The notes below the pieces were generated by a model, which saw only the letters and a program-made list of their open reading frames with translations, did not search any database and was not told the DNA's origin. The translations under genes and the position numbers were made by a program. Positions 8,983-18,550 of a stretch of DNA of 64,000 bases are shown piece by piece (position 1 is the first letter of the stretch; each line of letters begins with the position of its first letter). The stretch comes from Marinobacter sp. NP-4(2019) (GTDB taxonomy: Bacteria > Pseudomonadota > Gammaproteobacteria > Pseudomonadales > Oleiphilaceae), in assembly GCF_003994855.1 (NCBI RefSeq), contig NZ_CP034142.1, positions 2,666,001 to 2,730,000 on the forward strand, given 5' to 3'.

Positions 8983-11430
8983 GTGAACGCCCCCTCCTGT
9001 TTCCATTGCGGCGAAGCAGCTGCAGGCTCGCCGCCAATCACCCTCGAGCTTGATGGCAAAACCCGGCAATTCTGCTGCCGGGGTTGCAAGGCTGTCTGTG
9101 AAACCATCCGCTCGGAAGGGCTGACCGGCTTTTACCAGTACCGGACCGAACCCGCCGTCACACCAAAGCAGCTGACCGGAAACGAACTGGACCGGATCCG
9201 GGAAGTGGACCACCCACTGGTTCAGTCGTCCTTCGTCACTGCCACCAAAGGCGGTCAGGAAGCCCAGCTGCTGATCGAGGGAATCACCTGCGCCGCGTGC
9301 ATCTGGTTGCTGGAAAACCACATGGCAAAACAGCCCGGGGTACAGTCATTCTCCGTGAACCATAGTACCCAGCGGGCACGACTGGTCTGGTCTGCGGAAC
9401 AGGCGAAGCTGAGCGACCTGCTCATTGCCATCCACGAGCTTGGATACCGGGCCAGGCCCTACCAGGCTGACGAAGCAGAAAAAGCTCTCAAGGCAGAACA
9501 TCGTACCATGCTGATTAGGCTCGCGGTTGCGGGTATCGGCACCATGCAGAGCATGATGCTGGCGTTCCCCCTGTATTTTGAGCTGGTCAATGACCTGTCC
9601 CCGGAGTTCATTTTATTTTTCCGCTGGTTCAGCCTCCTGGTCGCCACGCCGGTGGTGCTGTTCAGCGCCCGACCCTTTTTCCGCAACGCTCACAGAGATC
9701 TGCGTAGTCGCCATCTGACCATGGACGTCCCCGTCGCCATCGCCATTGGCCTGGCCTATGCCGCCAGTGCCTGGGTGACCGTCATGGGCGGTGACGAAGT
9801 CTATTTTGAATCGGTGTGCATGTTTACCTTTTTCCTGTTACTGGGCCGCTACATCGAGATGCAGGCGCGTTACCGGGCAGGGCTCACCGGAAACGCCCTG
9901 GCCGGCTTCCAGCCGGACGTAGCGACCCGTATCAGCGGGGATACAACCGCCATTGTCGCCAGCCATGAACTGCGTACCGGAGATATCATCCGGGTACGAC
10001 CAGGGGAAACGCTGCCGGTGGATGGTCGCATCATCAGCGGCCATTCCACACTCAACGAAGCCGCCCTGACCGGTGAATACCTGCCCGAAACCCGACAGCC
10101 CGGCGATACCGTGCACGCTGGCAGCGTTAATGGCGAAAACCCACTGGACATCGAGGTCAGCAGCGCAGGCGCACAGACCCGGCTCTCCGGCATCTTGCGT
10201 ATTCTCGACCGCGTACAGGCCGAGAAACCTCCGGTGGCCCGGATGGCCGACCGTATCGCCGGTACCTTTGTCAGCCGGGTGTTGGTCCTCACGCCGCTGG
10301 TATGGATAGGCTGGTGGCTGGCAGGGGCCGACAACGCCTTCGATATCACCCTCTCTGTGCTGGTGGTCACCTGTCCGTGTGCGCTGTCGCTGGCGACACC
10401 GACGGCGATCACCTCGGCAACCGTCAGGTTGCGCCGACTGGGATTCCTGCCCACCCGCGGCCACACCCTGGAATCCCTGAATGATGTCGATACCGTTATT
10501 TTCGATAAAACCGGCACCCTGACCCGGGGCGAGCTCAGCCTGATCAGGACGTACGTAACCGGCTCACTGGACGAGCCAACCTGCACGAGGCTGGCCGCCG
10601 GCCTGGAGAAACATTCCGAGCACCCCATTGCCCGGGTTTTCTACCCGTTCACAGATGCTCCTGTATCCTCCGTCACCAACCATCTGGGAGGCGGGCTGTC
10701 CGGCACTTATAATGGAAAAGCGGTGTATATCGGCCACAGTGATTTTGTCAGGGAACATACCCGTGCTCCGCAACCATCGGCACCGCCCAGCCAGGGCATA
10801 GACATCTGGCTGGCCACCGAAGACGAATGGCTGGCCCGCTTTACGCTGGACGATCAGCCAAGGCCCGATGCACGGGCCACCGTTGCCAGATTACGGTCGA
10901 TGGGCATCCACACGCTGCTGCTCAGTGGTGACCGGTCAGGGCACGTGGAGCAAATCGCGCAAATGGTGGGCGTTGATGAAGCCATTGGTCAGGCAACACC
11001 GGAACAGAAACTGGAAACACTACAAAAGCTGGTGGCCGAAGGCCGCAAGGTGATGATGGTGGGCGACGGATTGAACGATCTGCCCTCGATGGCTGGCGCA
11101 GGGATTTCCGTGGCCATGGGCAATGCCGCCGATCTGACGCAACTGAAGGCGGATGCCGTGCTGCTCAATGGCCAGTTGACGCAACTGACCGAGGCCATGA
11201 ACACCAGTCGTCTGACCCGCCGGGTCATTCGTCAGAACCTGGGTTGGGCCCTGGTATACAATGTACTGGCGTTGCCATTGGCGGCGGCCGGCATGGTGCC
11301 ACCCTGGCTGGCCGCGATCGGTATGTCCCTGAGCTCACTGGTGGTGGTATTGAATGCCCTGAGACTTGGCCGCACCGCCACGGATGATCACCAGACCGGT
11401 CATGTGGTTGGCGCCCCGACAACGCCCTGA
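8983..11430 (+). CDS. ccoI: Copper-exporting P1B-type ATPase for cbb3 assembly (CcoI/FixI)
   Basis: An inner-membrane Cu(I) pump of 815 residues that supplies copper for cbb3 maturation. An N-terminal cysteine region (CFHCGE, CCRGCK) comes first, then an HMA domain with CAAC at residues 103-106. The P-type core has ALTGEY, the CPC transport motif near residue 464, DKTGTLTRGE with the phosphorylated Asp near 508, an HP motif in HSEHPIA, and GDGLND. The start is a GTG at 8983, only 5 bp after ccoH; no better ATG precedes the cysteine motifs, so translational coupling is likely. Confidence 0.95.
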   Translation: MNAPSCFHCGEAAAGSPPITLELDGKTRQFCCRGCKAVCETIRSEGLTGFYQYRTEPAVTPKQLTGNELDRIREVDHPLVQSSFVTATKGGQEAQLLIEGITCAACIWLLENHMAKQPGVQSFSVNHSTQRARLVWSAEQAKLSDLLIAIHELGYRARPYQADEAEKALKAEHRTMLIRLAVAGIGTMQSMMLAFPLYFELVNDLSPEFILFFRWFSLLVATPVVLFSARPFFRNAHRDLRSRHLTMDVPVAIAIGLAYAASAWVTVMGGDEVYFESVCMFTFFLLLGRYIEMQARYRAGLTGNALAGFQPDVATRISGDTTAIVASHELRTGDIIRVRPGETLPVDGRIISGHSTLNEAALTGEYLPETRQPGDTVHAGSVNGENPLDIEVSSAGAQTRLSGILRILDRVQAEKPPVARMADRIAGTFVSRVLVLTPLVWIGWWLAGADNAFDITLSVLVVTCPCALSLATPTAITSATVRLRRLGFLPTRGHTLESLNDVDTVIFDKTGTLTRGELSLIRTYVTGSLDEPTCTRLAAGLEKHSEHPIARVFYPFTDAPVSSVTNHLGGGLSGTYNGKAVYIGHSDFVREHTRAPQPSAPPSQGIDIWLATEDEWLARFTLDDQPRPDARATVARLRSMGIHTLLLSGDRSGHVEQIAQMVGVDEAIGQATPEQKLETLQKLVAEGRKVMMVGDGLNDLPSMAGAGISVAMGNAADLTQLKADAVLLNGQLTQLTEAMNTSRLTRRVIRQNLGWALVYNVLALPLAAAGMVPPWLAAIGMSLSSLVVVLNALRLGRTATDDHQTGHVVGAPTTP

Positions 11431-11469
11431 TACCGTAATCAGGACACTCAGTTAATCCGAGGTTTCACT

Positions 11470-11697
11470 GTGCAAATAGTAATGATCCTGGTCCCCGTTA
11501 TGCTGATCCTGGTGGCATTGGGGATCGTCCTGTTCTCCTGGGCGGTCAAGAACGGCCAGTACGATGACCTGGAGGGCCCGGCGCATCGCATCCTCTACGA
11601 CGATGACAAGGACATGATTCCGGATGACGCCAAACCGCCCAGTGAAAAGAAAGTCGCGGACACTGACCGGACCGACGACGAGCAAAAAGACAGCTGA
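11470..11697 (+). CDS. ccoS: cbb3 oxidase maturation protein CcoS
   Basis: A 75-residue single-pass membrane protein required for cofactor insertion into cbb3 oxidase. It has one helix near residues 3-23 followed by FSWAVKNGQYDDLEGPAHRIL, the CcoS signature, and an acidic tail. The GTG at 11470 is preferred because GAGG lies at proper distance; an in-frame ATG at 11482 would remove part of the helix. Its stop overlaps the next start (TGATG). Confidence 0.93.
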   Translation: MQIVMILVPVMLILVALGIVLFSWAVKNGQYDDLEGPAHRILYDDDKDMIPDDAKPPSEKKVADTDRTDDEQKDS

Positions 11698-12398
11698 TGA
11701 CTGAAGGCTTATACCTGAGCTACCCCAGCGCCTTTCTGATCGGCTTGCTCGGCAGCACCCACTGTCTGGCCATGTGTGGCGGCATCAGTGCATCGCTGTC
11801 CATGGCCCTGCCGGTCGGCGGAGGGTTTCGCCTGCGTCAGACGCTGATGCTCCTGGCATTCAATGGCGGGCGTATTGGCAGCTACACATTGATCGCGACC
11901 CTGATCGCACTGCTCACCACCAGCGCGGCCGACCAATGGGCCCAGCTCGCGCCGGTATTAAGAAGCATCGCGGGTATCCTGCTGATTCTGATGGGCCTGT
12001 CGATGGGGCAGTGGTGGCAGGGCATTCGCTATATTGAACGTGTTGGCGCCCCGGTATGGAAGGTACTGTCCCCCCTGACCCGACGCTTTCTACCTGTGCA
12101 TCATACCTGGCAGGCACTGGCTCTGGGCAGCGTGTGGGGTTGGTTGCCCTGTGGACTGATCTACAGCACCCTGGGTTGGGCCGCGCTGCAGCCTACTGTC
12201 GGGAGCGCGGCCACCACCATGGTGTTTTTTGGCCTGGGCACCCTGCCTTCGATGCTGGCCACCGGATACGCGGCAACCTGGATAAAAAAGCTTCAGGGCC
12301 AGCAACAGATCCGACAGCTAACCGGTGTGCTGCTGATCGGTTTCGGAATCTGGACCCTGCCCCTCGGCATGGTCGTGCATGGAGGGCATGGCGGGTAA
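11697..12398 (+). CDS. TauE/SafE-like membrane protein of the cbb3 assembly cluster
   Basis: A 233-residue membrane protein with about six helices. The start carries LIGLLGSTHCLAMCGG, with a conserved HCxxMCGG motif, and WGWLPCGLIY lies in the middle. Both are shared by the TauE/DsbD-like proteins that sit beside cbb3 assembly genes and are thought to handle copper or thiols. It overlaps ccoS by one base and is the last gene of the cluster. The family is clear; the transported substrate is not. Confidence 0.8.
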   Translation: MTEGLYLSYPSAFLIGLLGSTHCLAMCGGISASLSMALPVGGGFRLRQTLMLLAFNGGRIGSYTLIATLIALLTTSAADQWAQLAPVLRSIAGILLILMGLSMGQWWQGIRYIERVGAPVWKVLSPLTRRFLPVHHTWQALALGSVWGWLPCGLIYSTLGWAALQPTVGSAATTMVFFGLGTLPSMLATGYAATWIKKLQGQQQIRQLTGVLLIGFGIWTLPLGMVVHGGHGG

Positions 12399-12419
12399 AA
12401 CTCCCGCCAGTATCCGGGT

Positions 12420-13334
12420 TCAGATATTGAGCACGTCCAGCCGACCGAAGTCGGCGGGCTCGGGCTCCACAGAGCCAACAGCTGATGTACCCTGCCCAGT
12501 CAGCCGCTTGCCCTCACGGAAATCATACAGTGAGCTATCCGCCAGGTGCGATGGCTCCACGTTGCACATGGCACGAAACATGGTTTCCAGCCGGCCAGGA
12601 TGCTGCTTGTCCCAGGTCTGGAACATCTCCTTGATCACCTGACGTTGCAGATTTTCCTGAGAGCCGCACAGGTTACAGGGAATGATCGGAAACTCTCTCA
12701 GTCCCGCGTATCGGGCAATGTCCTTTTCACGGCTGAACGCCAGGGGACGAATCACAGTGTTCCTGCCATCATCGCTGTGCAGCACCGGCGGCATCGACTT
12801 GAGCTTGCCGCCGTAGAACATATTCAGGAACAGGGTTTCCAGGAGATCGTCCCGGTGATGCCCCAGCGCAATCTTGGTGACACCGTGCTCTTCCGCAAAA
12901 TTATAAAGAATTCCGCGACGTAGACGGGAACAAAGACCGCATGTGGTCTTCCCTTCCGGCACTTTTTCCTTAACAATACTGTAGGTGTCTTTTTCGATGA
13001 TGTGGTACTCGATACCCATGGCTTCCAGGTAGTCGGGCAACACCTCTTCCGGGAAACCCGGCTGCTTCTGGTCTAGGTTGACGGCAATAAGCTCAAAGGG
13101 GACCGGCGCGCTTTTCTGCAGGTTCATCAGGATATCCAGCATCGCGTAGGAATCCTTGCCACCGCTCAGGCAGCACATAACCTTGTCACCGGCTTCTATC
13201 ATCGAAAACTCTGCAATGGCCTGCCCGACTTCACGGCGCAGACGCTTCTGCAGTTTGTTCAGTTCCAGTTTCTTCCTGCGATCCGCGTCGGACGTCAGGG
13301 GCTGATCTGGGTTGGCAGTCATTGCATCGGACAT
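12420..13334 (-). CDS. ttcA: tRNA 2-thiocytidine(32) synthetase TtcA
   Basis: A 304-residue cytoplasmic iron-sulfur enzyme that thiolates cytidine 32 of tRNA. The PP-loop ATP site is LSGGKDSYAML near residue 56. The paired cysteines CGLC and CNLC fit the TtcA cluster site. The N-terminus is a short disordered extension. It is convergent with the TauE-like gene, with 21 bp between the stops. An ATG at 13322 is an alternative start. Confidence 0.95.
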   Translation of the reverse strand: MSDAMTANPDQPLTSDADRRKKLELNKLQKRLRREVGQAIAEFSMIEAGDKVMCCLSGGKDSYAMLDILMNLQKSAPVPFELIAVNLDQKQPGFPEEVLPDYLEAMGIEYHIIEKDTYSIVKEKVPEGKTTCGLCSRLRRGILYNFAEEHGVTKIALGHHRDDLLETLFLNMFYGGKLKSMPPVLHSDDGRNTVIRPLAFSREKDIARYAGLREFPIIPCNLCGSQENLQRQVIKEMFQTWDKQHPGRLETMFRAMCNVEPSHLADSSLYDFREGKRLTGQGTSAVGSVEPEPADFGRLDVLNI

Positions 13335-13407
13335 AAAACACTACGTTCACTGGATTGGTGGGCTCAGAATTATACGCGTGTGAAACACTCAGGGACAGGA
13401 TACCGAC

Positions 13408-14052
13408 ATGGATATGTTACAAACCACGGATGACGCCGTTGGCAAACGCGAAACCAACCGTATCCGCAACCGCAACGCCATCCTGGCAGCGGCCCGGGAA
13501 TGCTTCCGGGAAAAGGGCTACGACAACTCTACCATCCGGGATATCGTGCGCCGGACCGGACTGGCCGCCGGCACCTTCTACAATTACTTCTCCAGCAAAC
13601 AGGACATTTTTGCCGCCCTGCTGACCGACTTCCTCAATCGGCTCAATACCGACCTGAACCAATACCGGCAGACATCCGCTACCGCCCGGGATTTTATTCA
13701 TACAACCTATCTCGCCCTATTCATGGCCACCGCGGATGATCCGCTGGTTTACCAACTGGCCCACCGGAACGATCATGCCATCCGGGACCTGTTTGGCTCC
13801 GATCTCCTGGGGTTGGCGATGCTATCGCTGGAAGAAGACATCCGTAATGCCGTCGAAAGGGAATTATTGCCAGACGTCGATCAGCACTACCTTTGCGCGG
13901 CGTTCTCCGGCGTCGCCTACGAAATGAGCCTGCGCGTGGCTGAAAGAACCCACGAATCCCCAGACAAGGGAGAGCATGAAGCGCGACAGGCCGCACACTT
14001 TGCCTCTACGCTGTTTATGGGCGGACTGACACAACTGTCCACGCTTTCCTAA
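13408..14052 (+). CDS. TetR-family transcriptional regulator
   Basis: A 214-residue DNA-binding regulator. The helix-turn-helix is near residues 12-60, with ILAAARECFREKGYDNSTIR and GTFYNYFSSKQDIFAAL. The C-terminal ligand domain is variable, so the inducer cannot be named. AGGA precedes the ATG at 13408. It diverges from ttcA, and the next gene on the same strand is the DnaJ-like gene. Confidence 0.88.
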   Translation: MDMLQTTDDAVGKRETNRIRNRNAILAAARECFREKGYDNSTIRDIVRRTGLAAGTFYNYFSSKQDIFAALLTDFLNRLNTDLNQYRQTSATARDFIHTTYLALFMATADDPLVYQLAHRNDHAIRDLFGSDLLGLAMLSLEEDIRNAVERELLPDVDQHYLCAAFSGVAYEMSLRVAERTHESPDKGEHEARQAAHFASTLFMGGLTQLSTLS

Positions 14053-14079
14053 CGGCACCCGGTCCCCTAACATGGAGCC

Positions 14080-14757
14080 ATGAACGAACCAATCCGGAAC
14101 AATACTTTGCCTTCCGACGGGCCAATGCCATCAGAACCCTATTCGGATGCCATACTGGAACTGCAGATCCAACACATGCTGGTCGCGGTCGAACACGAGC
14201 TACGCCAGCATCCGGACGGCATGAACGAACTCAGCCTGATCAGAAGTCTTCAGGGTTCACCCTGGGAGCTGATTGGCGAGGTTTCATTCAGCGACCCGGA
14301 GAAGCTCTACCCGGTGCACTTCCTGCTATTCCACACCCTGTATCGATTACGGGATCAGCTTTCTGAGCAGGGCGAAACCATCCGCATTTCCCCCATGCGC
14401 CTGCAGTTGCTCAAGAGCCCGGTTGTGTCGGGCTCTGGCGTTGCCGGCGAGGTCGATGCTCTGCGGGAGTTTTATCTGGACATTTCCCAATACCGGATGT
14501 CCGGGGACAGTATCCAAAGAATGATGGATGACTTCTGGACCGGATATGACTCACTACATCAGCAACGCCCGCAGCAACAGGAAGCGATGGCGGCCGCCGA
14601 GATTCTCGGGTTTGACCACATTCCCGACAGTTTCAGCAAGGTGAAGCACCGGTTCCGCCGCGCCGTCATGCAGGCCCACCCCGACCGCGGTGGCGATACC
14701 GAGAGTATCCAGGGTCTGAATCAGGCCTTTGCGGTACTCAAAGCGCACTTCCAATAA
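14080..14757 (+). CDS. DnaJ-related co-chaperone-like protein
   Basis: A 225-residue protein with an N-terminal DNAJ-related domain and a C-terminal J domain (about residues 165-225) carrying the HPD motif in AHPDRGGDTESI. J domains stimulate Hsp70 ATPases such as DnaK. The N-terminal domain is found in a marine gammaproteobacterial family of unknown client. It is cytoplasmic, with no membrane segments, and follows the TetR gene by 27 bp. Confidence 0.82.
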   Translation: MNEPIRNNTLPSDGPMPSEPYSDAILELQIQHMLVAVEHELRQHPDGMNELSLIRSLQGSPWELIGEVSFSDPEKLYPVHFLLFHTLYRLRDQLSEQGETIRISPMRLQLLKSPVVSGSGVAGEVDALREFYLDISQYRMSGDSIQRMMDDFWTGYDSLHQQRPQQQEAMAAAEILGFDHIPDSFSKVKHRFRRAVMQAHPDRGGDTESIQGLNQAFAVLKAHFQ

Positions 14758-14776
14758 CCAGAGCCAGGATGGACCA

Positions 14777-15808
14777 ATGGCAAAGAAAACAATACGATTT
14801 TTCTGTGGATTACTGCTTGCTGGCAGCACACTCAGTGCCCAGGCGGACCTGGTGGTTCTCCAGTATCACCACGTCAGCAATGCCACACCGCCGGCCACCA
14901 GTACGTCGGTTTCCCTGTTCGACGGGCAACTGGAGATGATCAAAGATCTGCAACTGGACGTGGTCTCGCTACAATCCGGAACACAAGCCGCACTTAACGG
15001 CAAATTGGCGAATCAAAAGCAGGTCGCCATTACCTTCGACGACGCTTATGAGTCGGTCTACACAGAGGCGGCACCCAGGCTGGCGCGCCGGGGCCATCCC
15101 TACACCATATTTGTAAACACCCGTGCCGTGGGCGGCCCGGGCTACATGACCTGGGAGCAACTGAGGGAACTCGGGCAAAGGGCCGGGGTCACCATTGCCA
15201 ACCACAGCCACGATCACGGACATCTGGCAAAACGGCCTGACGAAAGCCAGTCTCAGTGGGACCAGAGAGTGAAGACCAGCATTGACCGTGCCCAGTCGAT
15301 CCTGGAAGAGAAGCTCGGCACTGATGCGCCCCTGTTTGCGTATCCCTACGGCGAGTTCGATGCCCGGCTTGAGGAAAAACTCGCTGAAAGAGGCTGGCTT
15401 GGATTCGGGCAGCACTCCGGTGCCGTGGGTGAAACCTCCGGACCTACACGGTTACCCCGGTTTCCCATGGCGAACGCCTACGGTCAGTTGAATACCCTGA
15501 AGAACAAACTGCTCAGCAAGGCACTACCGGTGGACGCCAGTACCCTGCCTGCGGGCATTGCAACCAACAATCCGCCAACCCTGGAATTCACGCTCCCTGA
15601 AAAACTCAGTGTGAATCGGCTGGCGTGCTTCGCATCAGGCCAGGGTCGTATCGATATCGACAACCTGGGAGATGGCAGCGTCAGGGTAACAGCACCAAAA
15701 GCCTTTAATAGCCGGCGTTTCCGCTACAACTGCACTCACCCGGCTGACAATGGCAGTTACTACTGGTTGTCCCAACAATGGCTGGACCTGAGCAAGCCGG
15801 AGGACTGA
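14777..15808 (+). CDS. Exported polysaccharide deacetylase-family protein
   Basis: A 343-residue NodB-type deacetylase with a signal peptide (AKKTIRFFCGLLLAGSTLSAQA). It shows AITFDDAYESVY with the metal-binding DD, NHSHDHGHL with the metal histidines, and FAYPYGEFD. The C-terminal half beyond the NodB fold may be a substrate-binding domain. It probably deacetylates a cell-wall or exopolysaccharide N-acetyl sugar in the periplasm. The ATG at 14777 follows AGGATGG; an upstream in-frame ATG at 14729 lies inside the previous gene and lacks a signal sequence. Confidence 0.85.
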   Translation: MAKKTIRFFCGLLLAGSTLSAQADLVVLQYHHVSNATPPATSTSVSLFDGQLEMIKDLQLDVVSLQSGTQAALNGKLANQKQVAITFDDAYESVYTEAAPRLARRGHPYTIFVNTRAVGGPGYMTWEQLRELGQRAGVTIANHSHDHGHLAKRPDESQSQWDQRVKTSIDRAQSILEEKLGTDAPLFAYPYGEFDARLEEKLAERGWLGFGQHSGAVGETSGPTRLPRFPMANAYGQLNTLKNKLLSKALPVDASTLPAGIATNNPPTLEFTLPEKLSVNRLACFASGQGRIDIDNLGDGSVRVTAPKAFNSRRFRYNCTHPADNGSYYWLSQQWLDLSKPED

Positions 15809-15810
15809 CA

Positions 15811-16842
15811 CTAACGCTCGCGGACCTCTGCCAGGCCCAGCTCGCCCTGCAGCCTGTGCTGAATCGCCCGGGGGCCACGCTCATCCTCGATAACGGTTTG
15901 TTCCCGCAGGTCCTTGTCCCGGGTGAAGATCACGATCCAGCGCTCACCGTGCCCGGGAAACACCGGAATAAACGATTCCAGGTAACCACGGCGGTGCCAG
16001 GTTTCCGGGACATAGTCCGCCACCAGGTCGGTCACGATTCTCACCGGTTTCATGGTCTTATCCAGAAAAGCGACTGAGGGTACAAACATCCCGTCGTCCG
16101 CAAAAGATCGCAGCCGCATGATGAAATCCCGCTTCTCTCCTCCAGCGGGAACACGAATCAGGCCATACGGACTGCGCCCGGTCATAAACTCATGAACCGG
16201 AGAACCGTCGTCGAGAATCAGACCAAACTCACGATCACTGTGCCAGTCCTCGACATCCCCCCGACCGAAGACCTCACAACAATGCTCTGACCAACGCTCA
16301 AGGAAGCCGTCTCCGACGCTCTCAATACCCAGAATGGCAAAGGCATCCGGATCGCCCCCTTCCCTTTCCGCAACGGGTGTTGGGGAATCGCTGCGTTGAT
16401 AGATACTGGCCGGGGTCAGCTTGACGGGCGGCTTGATTCGTCCCTTTTCCACCTCGGACCGGGTGTCCGGTTGATAATAGCTTGTGCGGATATTGCCTTC
16501 GGCGTCCTGCCAGGTGAAGTATGGCTGGGGCTCTCCCGGGCGGACATAACCCCGCCGTTCCAGCTCGTTCCCATCCGGATAGTTTTCCAGGTTGAACTCC
16601 GGGTGATCTGCGGAAACCGAGGGTTCGCTGCGATCCTGCTCCGGAATCCGGTCTTCGGAATCCGGCTCGGATTCGCGAATAATCCGGGAATGCTGGACCC
16701 GCCCCTTATCATCCACCCAGGTGAAATACCCTTCCCGTGAGGACGCTGTGCTTCCACCGGTCTGACAGCCGGTGAGCAACACAACGGCCAGGGCCATCGT
16801 TACGGCATAAATTACCGTGTCCGGGAACCGGTTGTTGGACAT
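15811..16842 (-). CDS. Lipoprotein with two DUF4124-like repeats and a MalM-like C-terminus
   Basis: A 343-residue predicted lipoprotein (lipobox LLTGC, cysteine at about 26). Two short repeats, YFTWVDDKGRVQHS and YFTWQDAEGNIRTS, resemble DUF4124 beta modules. The C-terminal region RSFADDGMFVPSVAFLDK resembles the MalM/maltose-operon periplasmic family. It is the last gene of a four-gene minus-strand operon with the FadL-like, barrel and C39 peptidase genes. The stop lies 2 bp from the convergent deacetylase stop. Function is unknown; a periplasmic binding or scaffolding role is a guess. Confidence 0.65.
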   Translation of the reverse strand: MSNNRFPDTVIYAVTMALAVVLLTGCQTGGSTASSREGYFTWVDDKGRVQHSRIIRESEPDSEDRIPEQDRSEPSVSADHPEFNLENYPDGNELERRGYVRPGEPQPYFTWQDAEGNIRTSYYQPDTRSEVEKGRIKPPVKLTPASIYQRSDSPTPVAEREGGDPDAFAILGIESVGDGFLERWSEHCCEVFGRGDVEDWHSDREFGLILDDGSPVHEFMTGRSPYGLIRVPAGGEKRDFIMRLRSFADDGMFVPSVAFLDKTMKPVRIVTDLVADYVPETWHRRGYLESFIPVFPGHGERWIVIFTRDKDLREQTVIEDERGPRAIQHRLQGELGLAEVRER

Positions 16843-16887
16843 ACCTGTTGATCACCTTGACTATGCAACCAAACTCCTGGGTAAACG

Positions 16888-18513
16888 TCAGAATTTGGTT
16901 CGGAAACTGAGCCCCGCCATCACCACACGCAACGAGGTTTTCACATCCAGCCCGGCATAAGGGTTGTAGATGATATTAGTAATATTGTCACAGTTGATAT
17001 TGCAACTGGTATCCGCCGGAATGGTCTCGATGGACTGGAGGTAACTCAGATTCATATCAATTTCGGTGTCCTTGTCCCACCGGTACCCCATACCAATGCT
17101 GTACAGGTTGGCCCCCCCAAAAGGCGCCATAATGGAGCGCTGGTCATCGGGAATCACCGAATCGCGGATCTCTACCCCGGCCCGCAGGTCCAGGCGGGAT
17201 GAAGCATGAAATTCCACCCCAAACGCCCAGTTCCACTGGTCGGTGAAGCCCAGGGGCAGCCGCAGGGTGCTCGGTGTGGCATTGTCCGGAGACAGGATGC
17301 GTGCCGCGTTGAGGAATTCCAGGTTGCGGTCAAAGCGGAATACGAATGCATCCCACTGTTTGTAGTCGGTCCAGCCGGCATCCACATTCACTGTCAATTT
17401 CGGGTGGACATCCACACTGATACCGGTCTGGAAATGCTGTGGGTACACCAGATCCATGCTGACATTACCGGCCTCACGGGGGGCACCGGAAGGCAAACTG
17501 AGAATGGCGGACGTAATCGCACCAAGAACCGAGCCGTTCACACTCTGCCAGAAGCCCGACCAGTCATCGGTGTACTCAATCTCGAAGGTGCCCTTGAGAT
17601 TCATATCCGCTTCAGACGTGTAGCTCGCACCCCAGCTAAACCAGTCGGTCGGCTCCCATATCACCCCGAGTGTATAGGTGGGAGACAGGGTCTCCTGAAC
17701 ATCGATACTCAAGGCGCCAATGTCATCCCAGGGGCCCACGTTACCGCCGCATAACGCCAGCCAGGGCTGGAGTGGCTCGTCACCACTCTCACAGTTAAAG
17801 GCATCCTGAAGTACTTCAGCCACCCCCAGCAGCATATTGGGCGCTCGCATGTACTGGTCGGCGGCAATCCCCATATGGGACAGGTGAATCCCGGCGCCCA
17901 CGGACCACTCGTCATTGATCTCATAGCCAACGGTGGGGGCAAGATAGGTGGTCCTTTGCAGGGCCGTCGCCTGGGGCTGATAGCGACCCGGATCGTCCTT
18001 GTCCCGGTAAAATCCCGCCGCCAGCGGCAGATAGAACGCGTTGCCGAAGGTCAGCTTGGATCCTGGCGGGTTTATGCTGATGCCCGCCGATGGCGCGATT
18101 GCCGGCCCTGGCGGGGCACGCAGGATGCCATACCCAGGCAGGTACAACGCCACGTTATTGGTGTGACTATGGCTATTAGCAACCGGGTCCCGTTGATCGC
18201 CGGTGAGCGGGTCCGTTTCCAGGCCATCAATGCCGAATATTTCGTAGCCTTCCGGGGCATGGAAATCGGCGTCGACATCGAGATAAACGCTCATCAGGTT
18301 TACTTCAAGCTGGCGTCCTTCCAGCTTGGTCAGGCCCGCCGGATTATAGTGAATCGCCATGATTCCGGGCGGATCCGCCGTCACCGCATTCCCCAGCGCC
18401 AGGGCCTTGGGGTGGATCGTCAGGTTCTGCGCGAGCTGGGCCTCGGCACCACAGGAGATGGTCGTGGCGATCACCGCCCCGAGAATCCGCTTGTTGTGGC
18501 TGGTCATTCCCAT
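16888..18513 (-). CDS. FadL/OmpP1-family outer-membrane channel
   Basis: A 541-residue outer-membrane beta-barrel with a signal peptide ending near GAEA. The FadL hallmark NPAGLTKLEG sits near residue 57, after the N-terminal hatch region. The C-terminus GLSFRTKF ends in an aromatic residue as barrels do. FadL channels take up long-chain fatty acids and other hydrophobic molecules. It is longer than E. coli FadL (about 446), with a cysteine-containing insertion near residues 245-265. It lies 37 bp after the barrel gene and is probably co-transcribed with it. Confidence 0.82.
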   Translation of the reverse strand: MGMTSHNKRILGAVIATTISCGAEAQLAQNLTIHPKALALGNAVTADPPGIMAIHYNPAGLTKLEGRQLEVNLMSVYLDVDADFHAPEGYEIFGIDGLETDPLTGDQRDPVANSHSHTNNVALYLPGYGILRAPPGPAIAPSAGISINPPGSKLTFGNAFYLPLAAGFYRDKDDPGRYQPQATALQRTTYLAPTVGYEINDEWSVGAGIHLSHMGIAADQYMRAPNMLLGVAEVLQDAFNCESGDEPLQPWLALCGGNVGPWDDIGALSIDVQETLSPTYTLGVIWEPTDWFSWGASYTSEADMNLKGTFEIEYTDDWSGFWQSVNGSVLGAITSAILSLPSGAPREAGNVSMDLVYPQHFQTGISVDVHPKLTVNVDAGWTDYKQWDAFVFRFDRNLEFLNAARILSPDNATPSTLRLPLGFTDQWNWAFGVEFHASSRLDLRAGVEIRDSVIPDDQRSIMAPFGGANLYSIGMGYRWDKDTEIDMNLSYLQSIETIPADTSCNINCDNITNIIYNPYAGLDVKTSLRVVMAGLSFRTKF

Positions 18514-18550
18514 GGAGTCTTCCCTTCCCGTAAAACGTCAGCGACTTCGA

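Noticed and set aside
15963..15975. A further GGAATAAA that could be an ECF -35 element
   Set aside because: It lies inside the lipoprotein coding region and no CGTT follows at 16 bp; taken as chance.
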